A stretch of DNA of 64,000 nt from NCBI GenBank assembly GCA_045110575.1, contig JBGCGF010000033.1, forward strand, positions 1-64,000, given 5' to 3'. Shown here in pieces: positions 26,454 through 35,062 of this stretch. The number at the start of each line of letters is the position of its first letter. Position 1 is the first letter of the stretch. Source of the stretch: CALDTK01 sp045110575 (GTDB lineage Bacteria; Bacteroidota; Bacteroidia; Chitinophagales; Saprospiraceae). Made by a program: the position numbers and the translations under genes. A model generated the notes under the pieces. It was not told where the DNA came from. It saw only the letters and a program-made list of their open reading frames with translations, and did not search any database.

Positions 26454-26597
26454 GAACCACTGGTTCGCAGGAAAGCTTGCGGTAAGGAGCGGAGTAAAGA
26501 GCGCAATAAAGTTCGCAAGATCGCTTGCAGTAAGGTGCGTAGCATTTTGCTTGCGGTAAGCAGCGGTAGCTATGATTTTACTGCGAACCAGTGATTC
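26454..26597. repeat. Inverted pair of 13-bp palindromes enclosing GCTTGCGGTAAG repeats
   Basis: GAACCACTGGTTC (26454-26466) and GAACCAGTGATTC (26585-26597) with their flanks form an outer inverted repeat (TTCGCAG versus CTGCGAA). Between them, GCTTGCGGTAAG-like words occur three times, each followed by an AGCG/GTGCG-like word. The structure resembles a REP/BIME or miniature element. Confidence 0.6.
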
Positions 26598-26614
26598 GGC
26601 AGTACACGAGGCAC

Positions 26615-27778
26615 TTACACCACCGCCACACCAGCCAACACCTTGCGGTACACTGCCTCATAGGCAGGAAGTACTACTTCAATGTCAAAACGCTTGGCTT
26701 GGGCATAGGCGCGCTCACGGAAACCAGCAAGGACTTCTTCGTCGCTGATGATTTTGAGCACGTTTGCGGCCATGTCATCAACGTCTCCAATTTCAGAAAG
26801 GAAACCTGTTTCACCGTGAATGTTGACTTCAGGAAGTCCGCCTGCATTTGAGCTGACCACAGGAACTTGACACGCCATTGCTTCGAGTGCTGCGAGACCG
26901 AAACTCTCCGATGCACTTGGCATCAAGAAGACATCGCTGATCGCGAGGAGCTCTTCAATCGCATCTTGCTTTCCAAGGAAGAGCACATCGTCGCAGAGTT
27001 CAAGCTCTTGAGAGAGCTGTTCAACGCGATAACGCTCAGGTCCGTCACCAATCAAGAGCAGCTTGCTCGGGATCTTCTTACACACTTTGCTGTAGATGCG
27101 CACGACATCTTCGACGCGTTTTACTGCGCGGAAGTTGGAAACGTGTGCAAGTACCTTTTCGCCTCCAGGTGCGATGGCAAGCTTGAAGTGATTTTTGTCG
27201 ACCTTTTTGAACCGCTCTAGATCGATGAAGTTGGGAACGACATCGATGTCCTGAGTAATGTTGAAGTTGCTGAGCGTGTCTGCTTTCAAACTGTCACTTA
27301 CTGCGGTGACTCCATCAGAGGAATTGATTCCGAATTCAACGACAGGCGAGAAATTAGGACTCTGTCCAACTAACGTGATGTCCGTACCGTGAAGGGTAGT
27401 AACGAAAGGGACATGTAGGCCTCGCGCCTTCAATATTTCTCTCGCCATGAACGCTACCGTCGCATGCGGGATCGCGTAGTGTACGTGAAGCAAGTCTAGG
27501 TTTTCGCGCTGTACGACTTCTACAAGTTTTGACGCAAGTGCTGTATCGTAGGGCGTGTACTCAAACAGAGGATAGTCTGCATTGCTTACCTCGTGGTAGT
27601 ACACGTTGGCCTCGTAACCTTTGTATCGTGCAGGTTGACGGTAACTGATGAAATGGACGTGGTGCCCTTTACGCGCCAGGCCTAGGCCTAACTCAGTTGC
27701 AACGACTCCCGAACCTCCATAGGTTGGGTAACAAACGACTCCAATACGGAGAGGACTACTACTTAGCAATGCTGACAT
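26615..27778 (-). CDS. bshA: N-acetyl-alpha-D-glucosaminyl L-malate synthase BshA
   Basis: 387 aa, the usual length. This GT4 glycosyltransferase transfers GlcNAc from UDP-GlcNAc to L-malate, the first step of bacillithiol synthesis, in the cytosol. The N-terminal family signature is clear (GVVCYPTYGGSGVVATELG). LHVHYAIPHA, TTLHGTDITLVG and the C-terminal nucleotide-binding EX7E-type motif MPSASESFGLAALEAMACQV are also present. Bacillithiol is the major low-molecular-weight thiol of Bacteroidota and Firmicutes. bshB and bshC are not in the window. It lies between two repeat-bearing intergenic regions. Confidence 0.95.
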   Translation of the reverse strand: MSALLSSSPLRIGVVCYPTYGGSGVVATELGLGLARKGHHVHFISYRQPARYKGYEANVYYHEVSNADYPLFEYTPYDTALASKLVEVVQRENLDLLHVHYAIPHATVAFMAREILKARGLHVPFVTTLHGTDITLVGQSPNFSPVVEFGINSSDGVTAVSDSLKADTLSNFNITQDIDVVPNFIDLERFKKVDKNHFKLAIAPGGEKVLAHVSNFRAVKRVEDVVRIYSKVCKKIPSKLLLIGDGPERYRVEQLSQELELCDDVLFLGKQDAIEELLAISDVFLMPSASESFGLAALEAMACQVPVVSSNAGGLPEVNIHGETGFLSEIGDVDDMAANVLKIISDEEVLAGFRERAYAQAKRFDIEVVLPAYEAVYRKVLAGVAVV

Positions 27779-27823
27779 ACGCTAGGAAACGTAGATTCGG
27801 CAGAAGGGTTGTGTGTTGGGCAG

Positions 27824-27878
27824 GTTCAAGGTTCAGCACCAATTATTCGCGTAGCTCATATTTGGTGGTTCAAGGTTC
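27824..27878. repeat. Solo unit of the GTTCAAGGTTC hairpin repeat family
   Basis: Two copies of GTTCAAGGTTC (27824-27834, 27868-27878) flank a palindromic body with arms CACCAA (27837-27842) and TTGGTG (27862-27867) and core CGCGTAGCTC. The same architecture makes up the arrays at 59908-60062 and 60539-60745. The rest of the 27779-28093 gap holds no gene. Confidence 0.75.
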
Positions 27879-28063
27879 TAGGTGGCCGTCGTGGGGCGCC
27901 TCTAAAGCCATTCAAAATTGAGATTGAGATACGATGATCATCTGAAGCCAATGCTACATCGCGTCAATGCAAGGCCGAGATCCATCTTGTAGTATTCTGT
28001 AGATATTTGGAGACCATTTCTATTTAGGTTTGCGTTTCGCGAGCGGCAGGTGTATTTTTATAC

Positions 28064-28071
28064 TATGTTTG
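28064..28071 (+). promoter_or_regulatory. Candidate -7 element for the metalloprotease gene
   Basis: TATGTTTG matches the Bacteroidota -7 consensus TAnnTTTG exactly, 22 bases before the ATG at 28094. No well-spaced TTTG -33 box is seen. Confidence 0.45.
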
Positions 28072-28093
28072 TAATACATTAAAACTGATAGTT

Positions 28094-29925
28094 ATGAATC
28101 GTCTTTCGTTTAGCCTTCTGTTCTGTTCTGTTCTCTTCTCTGCCTGAGTAGCGTATCAATAGTCAACGCTCAACTGCTCAGCTTTCCAGATACAAACGAA
28201 CAAGATTTATCGTCTAATCAGCAAGCAAACCAAGAGCTTCTAATGCAAACCGGGGCCTATAGCACAGTGGAGCGTGTTACCGTGAACATAGCTTCATTAG
28301 ATGTGGCAAAACAAACAGGTGAAATTGAACTCAATCTCGATCATAAGCTTGGATGTGAGCCGACTATCCTTCTGTCATCATATACTAGCCTCGAAAGCGG
28401 GGATAATCACTTTAAAGGCAACGTTCTGCCTATTTATGACGTCGATGGTGAACCTGTATGTGAGTGTAATGAAGGAGAAGTTTTACTATATCAAACAGGA
28501 ACAACTTTCTCTGGTGTCATCTACATCGATGATCGAACCTTTGAACTGCGTGATGTTGGAGAAAATGTCTATTTTCTTGCCGAGCGTAGTCCAAGCCAAG
28601 TTGCTCATAAATGTGGTTTAAATAGTGATGAAGAAACTGAGCTCCCTGAAGAAGGTGGAGCAGATTCTGGAGCTGGTCTTGAGGCAAGAACCAGGTGTCA
28701 CCCTATCAGGGTTTTAGTTTTGTACGATGATTCTGCGCTAGCTCTTGATCCAAACATAGAAGCGACAGCTGCTAGAGTAATTACTGGCGTGAATGATATA
28801 ATGTTGACAAGTGGAGCGTTCTCTGCGCAAGTATCATATCAAATTGCAAATGTCTTGCAGTTTAATATGACTCAGTCATCTACCGCCGCAGATGATAGAG
28901 ACTTCATGGAAACAGATGCGAATGTGAATGCTTTGCGAACTGCAAATTCTGCAGACCTTATTCTTTATTTCGTAGATGCTTCTTGGGGATTTACAGCGGG
29001 TATTGCAAACCGAGCACAGGATCCAACTAGAGCCGTGGCATTGGTGAAAGCCAGTACAGATCTGACTAAGATTTCAGCGCATGAATTAGGTCACCTATTA
29101 ACTTGCCGCCATGAGTCATCTAATGATCCAATCGGCCCTTTTCAACATGCCTATGAGTTCAAAACGGGTTGTTGGCCATTTAAAAAACAGCGGAATACTA
29201 TTATGTGGTCTTCACCGCTGGATAAAGGAATCAATCGCTTTAGTAATCCCAATAGGAATTATAAGGGAGAGCCATATGGAACAACTACTCAAGATAATGT
29301 CCGTCAACTCATAGCAAGGGGTTGCGCTGTAGCTGAGTATGATAACAATAATGGGCCCCAAATAGTAACTGCACTTATTGATGGACTTGATCTTTTTTGT
29401 CCATGTGCTGAGGGTCAGCTTGCGGTTCGAGTAGCTTGCCCACCCGGCTTGTCGCTTTCCTTCGAGTGGCGACAAAGTTCAGATGGCGTAAATTATGGTT
29501 CCGTCTATAGTACAAGTGAAACTATTAGCGTTACTGCTCCATGCACGGCTTATGGGATATCGTGGTATCGTGTAGAAATATTTGACGCTAGTGGCCAGTT
29601 AATCACTACTGCAGTAAAATCTGTGATGGCTGAACCTTGTAGGTCTGGTCCAGGCCAGGAACTATTAACTCTAAAGAATAAAAAAAATCAGCAGCTTTTC
29701 CCAACTGTGGGGAGCGGAGTATTCACCCTTAAAGTGAAAGATCTTGAATTGTCTGATAATTTGAGTTTTACGGTGACTTCTTCGTCTGGCTCTAGCTCTG
29801 TCTCAGTCAAAACTGTCACCCTAGGAAATCAACATGAGTTTCAATTTGATTTTAGCGCTTTACCATCTGGGATTTATATGTTGAAATCAAATAGAACAAA
29901 TCCTATGAAATTTGTAATACAATGA
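28094..29925 (+). pseudogene. Secreted zincin metalloprotease with T9SS domain; signal peptide out of frame (possibly phase-variable)
   Basis: The ATG at 28094 begins a signal peptide (MNRLSFSLLFCSVLFSA) that hits a TGA at 28145. The rest of the signal (CLSSVSIVNAQ) continues in another frame and runs open to 29925. The switch point is a run of five pentamers (28116-28140). Deleting one pentamer, or adding two, restores one frame. The longest uninterrupted part begins at ATG 28243 and lacks export. The mature region has a pro-like domain, then an M12-type zincin domain with HELGHLLTCRH (29080-29112) and a following IMW Met-turn candidate, a Cys-rich Ig-like segment (CPCAEGQLAVRVACPPG), and a terminal T9SS sorting domain (FPTVGSGVFTLKV, LPSGIYMLKS). 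A lipoprotein gene overlaps its stop by 4 bases. Confidence 0.75.
28116..28140 (+). repeat. Pentanucleotide repeat, 3x TTCTG then 2x TTCTC, in a signal-peptide coding region
   Basis: Five consecutive 5-bp units lie inside the hydrophobic core of the signal peptide. Unit number sets the reading frame. The present count puts the mature protease out of frame. Confidence 0.85.
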
Positions 29926-30470
29926 GAATTTTAGTAACCCTTTTTCTTTTTGTATTAGTTACATCTTGTGAGAAAGAGGAATCCTTATTGCCTAGAGGTT
30001 GGGGTGATGTAGTCATCGTTATTGATGGCGAATTACTTAACTTCATAGGTAAATCCAGCGATGGTTTATTGGTTGAAGGTTCAAAAGATGTAAATTTTGG
30101 TCATTTCAATGAGTCAGAATTTCTTAGGCGGACGATTAGTATTCACAGTATGCCAAGTTCTGAAGGCCTGCACCATTTGCGTCCTCTAGAATTTGGAAGC
30201 ATGGGAGTTGCACCGATTTCTTTATTGACCTCAATGCATACTTATCTTGATGACGGCGACGTCACTGATGAAAGTTTCTACCTCAATGCGTCTGATGATT
30301 TCGATGATTTTATTGAAGTAACTTCAATCTCCTCGTCGTCAATAAGTGGTAAGTTTCAAGCATCTTTTACCAATACGCTTGATACGGGTGCTGCACCACA
30401 GGTAGTACCTCCGCGTGTTGTAGAGATTCCTAGTTTTGATTTTACTATTCCTATTCTGGAGAAATTTTAA
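29922..30470 (+). CDS. Lipoprotein of unknown function, translationally coupled to the metalloprotease
   Basis: 182 aa. Lipoprotein signal MRILVTLFLFVLVTSC with lipid Cys16. The start overlaps the protease stop as ATGA (29922-29925), so translation is probably coupled. The mature part is acidic and Ser-rich with a Thr/Pro-rich end (PQVVPPRVVEIPSFDFTIP). No family is recognised. An outer-membrane partner or inhibitor of the protease is possible from position alone. Confidence 0.7.
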   Translation: MRILVTLFLFVLVTSCEKEESLLPRGWGDVVIVIDGELLNFIGKSSDGLLVEGSKDVNFGHFNESEFLRRTISIHSMPSSEGLHHLRPLEFGSMGVAPISLLTSMHTYLDDGDVTDESFYLNASDDFDDFIEVTSISSSSISGKFQASFTNTLDTGAAPQVVPPRVVEIPSFDFTIPILEKF

Positions 30471-30520
30471 TATCGGTGCGTTTGGATTCTTAAGAGCAGG
30501 CAATTCAAAATTCAGCTTAC

Positions 30521-31804
30521 TCACTCAATCTCCATTCCCAACCAGCGCTCCATTGCAGTGACCATGCGGGTGCGATCAGCGGGTGTCAAGTTCTTGATTC
30601 GAGCACCTCCGTGTGACTTGCCTTCAAGGAAGAACCACTCCGAATCAATTCCTTTACGTGGCTGAACGGCAGAGGCTGTCCACGTGTCGTTGGCGCCATA
30701 GATATAGATCATCTGGTGGCCGTTTTTCTTGAGCCACTTGTTGACTCCTTTTAGGACGTCTGCATCGAATGCAACCGCTTCCTTGTTGGGAGGGAAAAGC
30801 GCGCTTGGGCGAGTACCTGGCTCGAAGGTTTTGAGTAAGCCTTTGAGCTCTTCTGTCTCGTAGCCGTAGTAGCCGAACTCTTGAGCAGATTGATAGTAGT
30901 GTGAAGCATATGCTTTCATCGCTCCGTCAGCGAAGAACGTGATGTCTGAAACAGCGAGGAAGTGCTCAAGCAGTGTGTCTACTGGCGCGTCGGTCGCTGG
31001 GATTTTGGAGCAATCTGAACCCCATTGCCAAAAGGAGAATGGATACTCTAGCACAGCATACTCAAAAGCTTGCTCGTAGTCGAGGTAGCTGAAATCAGCT
31101 CCTGCGCCTTTCGCGAAATACTTGATCAACGGAACGACCTCGTCTCTTCGAGAAAGGACTTCTTTTTGGATCGCTAGAATCTTCGCACGACAGTCTGCTG
31201 TACCAACGGTATCAAGAAACTTGTAAATCCGATCCTCTTCGATTTCATCATTGATTGGAGCGACAACAGGAACACCAACATCGATATCATCAGGATAGAA
31301 GTAGCGGTACATGATGGTAGTGGCGCCTCCTTTGCTGATGCCTGTGCTTAGCCATTTACCCGTGTAGAGCTTATCAAACAGCTGACGGATGTGGTGATAG
31401 TCGGCCGTTGCCTGCTTTAGGTTGAGGTACTTGTATTCTACACTATCAGGAATGCTGTTTCCGAAGAAGCGGTGCTCAATCTGGAGTTGATTTCCTTTCA
31501 CCAGCTTGGTCGTCTCGTAGGCACGGTGGCGACGCATGCTGTAGCCTTCTGTGACCATAACCGTTGGACGATCGTAGCCACGGTGGTGCAAATACACCTT
31601 CTGGTAAAAGTGTCCTTTGCTTGGGTTGGAGTGGTCGATTGGCTGACGAACCTTCAACGTGAATGACTGGCCTTCAGCCAAGTCTTTCCGCGCCTCGAAA
31701 ATGACATCGGGCAGCATGAAGAGTTCGTTTTCTATCGATTCGGACTGCGCTTGCAGCCAAAAGGGTAGAAGTAAAATCAGGCAAGAGAATAGCAAACGGA
31801 TCAT
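30521..31804 (-). CDS. PS-10 / S37-type serine peptidase, secreted
   Basis: 427 aa with a signal peptide (MIRLLFSCLILLLPFWLQAQ). It is an alpha/beta-hydrolase of the S37 (Streptomyces PS-10 tripeptidyl aminopeptidase) type. The nucleophile elbow is GISKGG with Ser157. The N-terminal beta segment FTLKVRQPIDHSNPSKGHFYQKVYLHHRG and QLQIEHRFFGNS are characteristic. The late Asp and His are probably in IYGANDTWTAS and EGKSHGGARI. It would cleave tripeptides from protein N-termini in the periplasm or outside. It is convergent with the lipoprotein gene, 50 bp apart. Confidence 0.88.
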   Translation of the reverse strand: MIRLLFSCLILLLPFWLQAQSESIENELFMLPDVIFEARKDLAEGQSFTLKVRQPIDHSNPSKGHFYQKVYLHHRGYDRPTVMVTEGYSMRRHRAYETTKLVKGNQLQIEHRFFGNSIPDSVEYKYLNLKQATADYHHIRQLFDKLYTGKWLSTGISKGGATTIMYRYFYPDDIDVGVPVVAPINDEIEEDRIYKFLDTVGTADCRAKILAIQKEVLSRRDEVVPLIKYFAKGAGADFSYLDYEQAFEYAVLEYPFSFWQWGSDCSKIPATDAPVDTLLEHFLAVSDITFFADGAMKAYASHYYQSAQEFGYYGYETEELKGLLKTFEPGTRPSALFPPNKEAVAFDADVLKGVNKWLKKNGHQMIYIYGANDTWTASAVQPRKGIDSEWFFLEGKSHGGARIKNLTPADRTRMVTAMERWLGMEIE

Positions 31805-32032
31805 ACGGGCGGAGGTTAAGAGCCTATCTAAGATTTCGAGCAGATGAAGGCGGAAAGCGCAAACGACCGAAGGAGGCTAAGGAGCCCCGATCGGGAGTAA
31901 GAACTAACAAATCCTTGCATTTTAAACGTAAAGCAGGTCAAAATGGTCCAGTTACAGGCGAATAAGGACTTCTTCAACAGGCTCTAGATCACCGCTGAAA
32001 GTAAGTCATCGTACTGATCTATACAGGAAAGC

Positions 32033-32659
32033 TTATTGCGCCGCTTTGGCCTCTACGATTTTGCGCAGCTTGGTCATGGTTTCGACCGGACCCTTTTCGA
32101 TGAAAAGGTTGACGAGCCAACTCGGTACAGCACCAGCAGGTTCGCTGTGTACCTCGTAGGTTATTTTGGTACTTCCGTCGGGCAGTGCCTCGTATGCGGT
32201 GGTTACATCAAAATCCGTGATACGAACGCAGCCTTCTACTTCAGGTTGGAAGGTGGGCGCAGCAATACTCTTGCTTCGATACACGTCGCCGTCTTGTTGT
32301 CCGATAACCTTGGCGATTACATCGCGGTCATCCATAGGCCAAGGCAAAGCAATGCGTGAGTAGTAGTACCAGCCGGTATCGACTTTACCTCCTAAGTCCT
32401 TGGCAGAAGTGCAATGGAAGACCCATTCTGGTTGACGGCTCGCATCATTTAGCACCGCGTTGATGGCAGTGATACTCGCATCCACCTCCATGATGAGGCG
32501 CACCTCTTTGATCTCAGACCCAGCACGGTCGCGGGTGTAGACCCACATTTTCTTGCCCGTTTTCTTGAGTGTCCACTCCTTCTCGTAGGGGAGAGTAGTG
32601 GCTAGCAACAGCATTGCTGCAGCAACAAACCAGAAAATTGCGAGGTGCTTTTTTGTCAT
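32033..32659 (-). CDS. START-domain (SRPBCC) lipid-binding-type protein
   Basis: 208 aa with an N-terminal hydrophobic signal or anchor (LAIFWFVAAAMLLLATTLP). The rest is one START-like domain: WTLKKTGKKMWVYTRD, INAVLNDASRQPEWVFHC, ALPWPMDDRDVIAKVI, TKITYEVHSEPAGAVPSWLVN, as in Bacteroidota START proteins predicted to bind hydrophobic ligands in the periplasm. Its specific ligand is unknown. It lies alone with 186-228 bp non-coding flanks. Confidence 0.85.
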   Translation of the reverse strand: MTKKHLAIFWFVAAAMLLLATTLPYEKEWTLKKTGKKMWVYTRDRAGSEIKEVRLIMEVDASITAINAVLNDASRQPEWVFHCTSAKDLGGKVDTGWYYYSRIALPWPMDDRDVIAKVIGQQDGDVYRSKSIAAPTFQPEVEGCVRITDFDVTTAYEALPDGSTKITYEVHSEPAGAVPSWLVNLFIEKGPVETMTKLRKIVEAKAAQ

Positions 32660-32845
32660 GTTCTCTAGGATAACGACTCAAAGCTACAATTGGTGCGAGG
32701 AATTAACTGACAAAAATGAGCTTACGAACATTGGACTCCAAATAACACCTTGGGAGTAGGCCAGTCCTTCCCGTCAATCGAGCAACAACAAAAGGGCAGA
32801 TTTAGCCAGGGGTATTTCACACGGCTATCACTTCCTTTTTCCAGT

Positions 32846-33466
32846 TTACTTTTCTCGCGACAGCCGTTTTCGCCTTGGCCAAGAATAGCCTATTGCAATG
32901 CCGAAGCATGAGAATTTTTCGTTGATTTTGCTGCCGTACAGGTATTCCTCCTCAGAAGAAATTCCAAAATCGGTATTGTAATAGTAATTATCGAACCTAA
33001 TATTTTGAATTGCGGTAGCCCAGACGCCTAGCGTGAATCCACCTCTAAACACATAGTCAGCAGAAAAGGAAGTGTAGGTTCCTCCTCCGATATAAACACC
33101 TCTAGTGTAGTCTGAACTATCGTCTGCTTTTAAGACTTTTCCGAACCCAATTTTGGCAACAACGCTCTTCGACCAATCGAATCGGTAGTCGAGCCCTAGT
33201 CCCGTCATGGAATTACCGTTATATGAACCATACGCAGACTCATTTCTAAGGCTCAAGCCGATACCATGATGTTTGGTTGCACGCCATCCCGCTGCTAAGA
33301 GAATCTGAGTATTGAGTATTCCAGCGTCTATGTCATAAAGGAACGCTCCAGCTCTGGCGTCGATGAAGAACTTGTTTTCAAAGGCTCTAGAGTCTTGCGC
33401 ATGAATGGCAAGTGACAATGGAAATATGAGCAAGCAAATGGATAGTCGGAGTAGAAAGGAAGCCAT
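32846..33466 (-). CDS. Putative outer-membrane beta-barrel protein
   Basis: 206 aa with a signal peptide (LLIFPLSLAIHAQ). The mature chain alternates hydrophobic and polar residues with many aromatics and Gly (FLYDIDAGILNTQILLAAGW, GLGLDYRFDWSKSVVAKIGF, FRGGFTLGVWATAIQNIRF). It ends with a membrane strand GIAIGYSWPRRKRLSREK, though the final residues are unusually basic for a BAM signal. About 8 strands are suggested. The function is unknown. Confidence 0.65.
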   Translation of the reverse strand: MASFLLRLSICLLIFPLSLAIHAQDSRAFENKFFIDARAGAFLYDIDAGILNTQILLAAGWRATKHHGIGLSLRNESAYGSYNGNSMTGLGLDYRFDWSKSVVAKIGFGKVLKADDSSDYTRGVYIGGGTYTSFSADYVFRGGFTLGVWATAIQNIRFDNYYYNTDFGISSEEEYLYGSKINEKFSCFGIAIGYSWPRRKRLSREK

Positions 33467-33566
33467 CTAAGTAAATTGTACAGCACATAAAGTTAGGCAC
33501 TTCTGTAAAGGGCTACAAGTCCGAAGGTGGGATGAAATCAACCGTTCGTGTACTTATCTTTACGCC

Positions 33567-34421
33567 GTGACATTACCAGATCTACTAGAAGTACTTAACC
33601 TCGAACAACTCGAAGATCGCCTGTTTCGAGGCGTAAGCCACGCCACGCCATGGGGCAGGGTGTTCGGAGGGCAGGTTTTGGCGCAAGCTCTACTTGCCTC
33701 AGCACTCACTGTCCCTGACGACCGACAAGTACACTCCATGCACGGCTATTTCATCCTAGGGGGTGACATCACGAAGCCTATCGTGTATGATGTAGACAAG
33801 ATCCGTGAGGGGCGCAGTTTCACCACTCGCCGTTGTGTAGCCATCCAAAAAGGGGAGGCGATTTTCAACTCTGCCTCTAGTTATCACGTGAAAGACGAAG
33901 GCATTGAGCACCAGCTAGAAAAGCCTGATGTGCCTGATCCTGAGGACTTGAAGACGTCTATTCAATTGGCAGAACGTTACAAGGACATTGCGCCAGCGTT
34001 GCATCAGCGGCTATCACGTCAGTTGCCAATTGAGGTGCGTCCGGTTGATGATTTCAACTTACTTCAGCCCGAAAATTACCCGCCGCAGTATCGGGTCTGG
34101 GTGCGTGTAGCAGGCGATATGCCAGATGATCCACGGATACACCAAGCGGTACTTGCGTATGCGAGCGACTACCACTTGTTGACGACGGCGATCGTACCAC
34201 ACTTGAAAGAACTAAGCTTTCCGAAACTCATGATGACGAGTTTGGACCACGCGATGTGGTTTCACGAAGACGACATTCGTGTGGATGAGTGGCTACTCTT
34301 TTCGATTGATTCGCCACGTGCGGGATCTTCTCGAGGCTTTACACGTGCGAGCATTTTTGATCGAAAGGGTAGGTTAGTGTGCAGTGTCGCGCAAGAGGGA
34401 TTGGTAAGGCAGATGCGGTAG
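33567..34421 (+). CDS. tesB: Acyl-CoA thioesterase II
   Basis: 284 aa, the normal length of the double hot-dog TesB enzyme that hydrolyses acyl-CoA to free fatty acid and CoA in the cytosol. Signature parts are GRVFGGQVLAQALLAS, HSMHGYFILGGDITKPIVYDVDKIREGRSF, the catalytic region LTSLDHAMWFHED-like and DEWLLFSIDSPRAGSSRGF. The start is a GTG at 33567; no better in-frame ATG is near. The 14-base word at 33675-33688 reads QVLAQA, the most conserved part of the family, here with C at the variable position. Confidence 0.93.
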   Translation: MTLPDLLEVLNLEQLEDRLFRGVSHATPWGRVFGGQVLAQALLASALTVPDDRQVHSMHGYFILGGDITKPIVYDVDKIREGRSFTTRRCVAIQKGEAIFNSASSYHVKDEGIEHQLEKPDVPDPEDLKTSIQLAERYKDIAPALHQRLSRQLPIEVRPVDDFNLLQPENYPPQYRVWVRVAGDMPDDPRIHQAVLAYASDYHLLTTAIVPHLKELSFPKLMMTSLDHAMWFHEDDIRVDEWLLFSIDSPRAGSSRGFTRASIFDRKGRLVCSVAQEGLVRQMR

Positions 34422-34430
34422 GTAAGTTCA

Positions 34431-34516
34431 GAACTGTCAGTTCGCAGTAATGCCTAATAGACGTTGAGAATTTCAATTATACTTTCTATTTAGTTTGTCG
34501 GTAGAACTGACAGTTC
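34431..34516. repeat. Inverted pair of 13-bp palindromes between convergent genes
   Basis: GAACTGTCAGTTC (34431-34443) and GAACTGACAGTTC (34504-34516) are reverse complements of each other and each near-palindromic. They enclose a 60-bp AT-rich core and fill the space between the tesB and GNAT 3' ends. Hairpin formation could serve bidirectional termination. Confidence 0.65.
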
Positions 34517-34522
34517 GCTGAT

Positions 34523-34972
34523 TTACAGCACCTTTTCATAGCACACGCTATTCTCCATCGCAACATATGGAGGGTAATTCTCAATGCACACATACCCCGA
34601 CCGTTCATAGAATTTGACGGCTGCGACCTGTCGAACGCCCGTTTCAAGGACGATTCGCTTGAAGCCTTTTTGCTTTGCTGTTTCTTCTAGAAAGCTCAAG
34701 AGTTCAGATGCTGCGCCGGAGCCGCGTTGATCTTCTGTAACAAACATGCGCTTTAACTCCACCGTGTTGTCAGGTTTGATGCGATAGCCTGCACATCCGA
34801 TACCTCTTTCATCAGAGAGCAAAATGATGGCCGCATCTAAGGTGCTCGGACTGTTGAATTGATCGTAAAAACCGTGCTCTTCTCCGTCAGTCACGGCCAA
34901 GTAAGCATCGAGCTTTGCTACGAGTTTGGTGAATTCAGGATGAGTCGGAGAGCAGAGCTGGATGGAGGGCAT
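34523..34972 (-). CDS. GNAT-family N-acetyltransferase
   Basis: 149 aa, a single GNAT domain. Motif A with the acetyl-CoA loop is VTEDQRGSGAASELLSFLEE (R/Q-x-x-G-x-G/A). RIVLETGVRQVAAVKFYERSGYVCIENYPPY is the C-terminal motif B, close to the small-molecule/antibiotic-type subgroup. The substrate is unknown. It is divergent from the cytochrome gene, with about 90 bp between starts. Confidence 0.88.
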   Translation of the reverse strand: MPSIQLCSPTHPEFTKLVAKLDAYLAVTDGEEHGFYDQFNSPSTLDAAIILLSDERGIGCAGYRIKPDNTVELKRMFVTEDQRGSGAASELLSFLEETAKQKGFKRIVLETGVRQVAAVKFYERSGYVCIENYPPYVAMENSVCYEKVL

Positions 34973-35062
34973 AGGGCGAAATTAAGAAGCTTGTTGCTGT
35001 CTTGTGAAATGCCATTTCATAGGACTACAACATCCCGCCACAGCTGGTGTTATATCCATCCT

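Noticed and set aside
34859..35062. N-terminal extension of the di-heme cytochrome
   Set aside because: It overlaps the divergent GNAT gene and hides a clear lipoprotein signal that starts at 35063.
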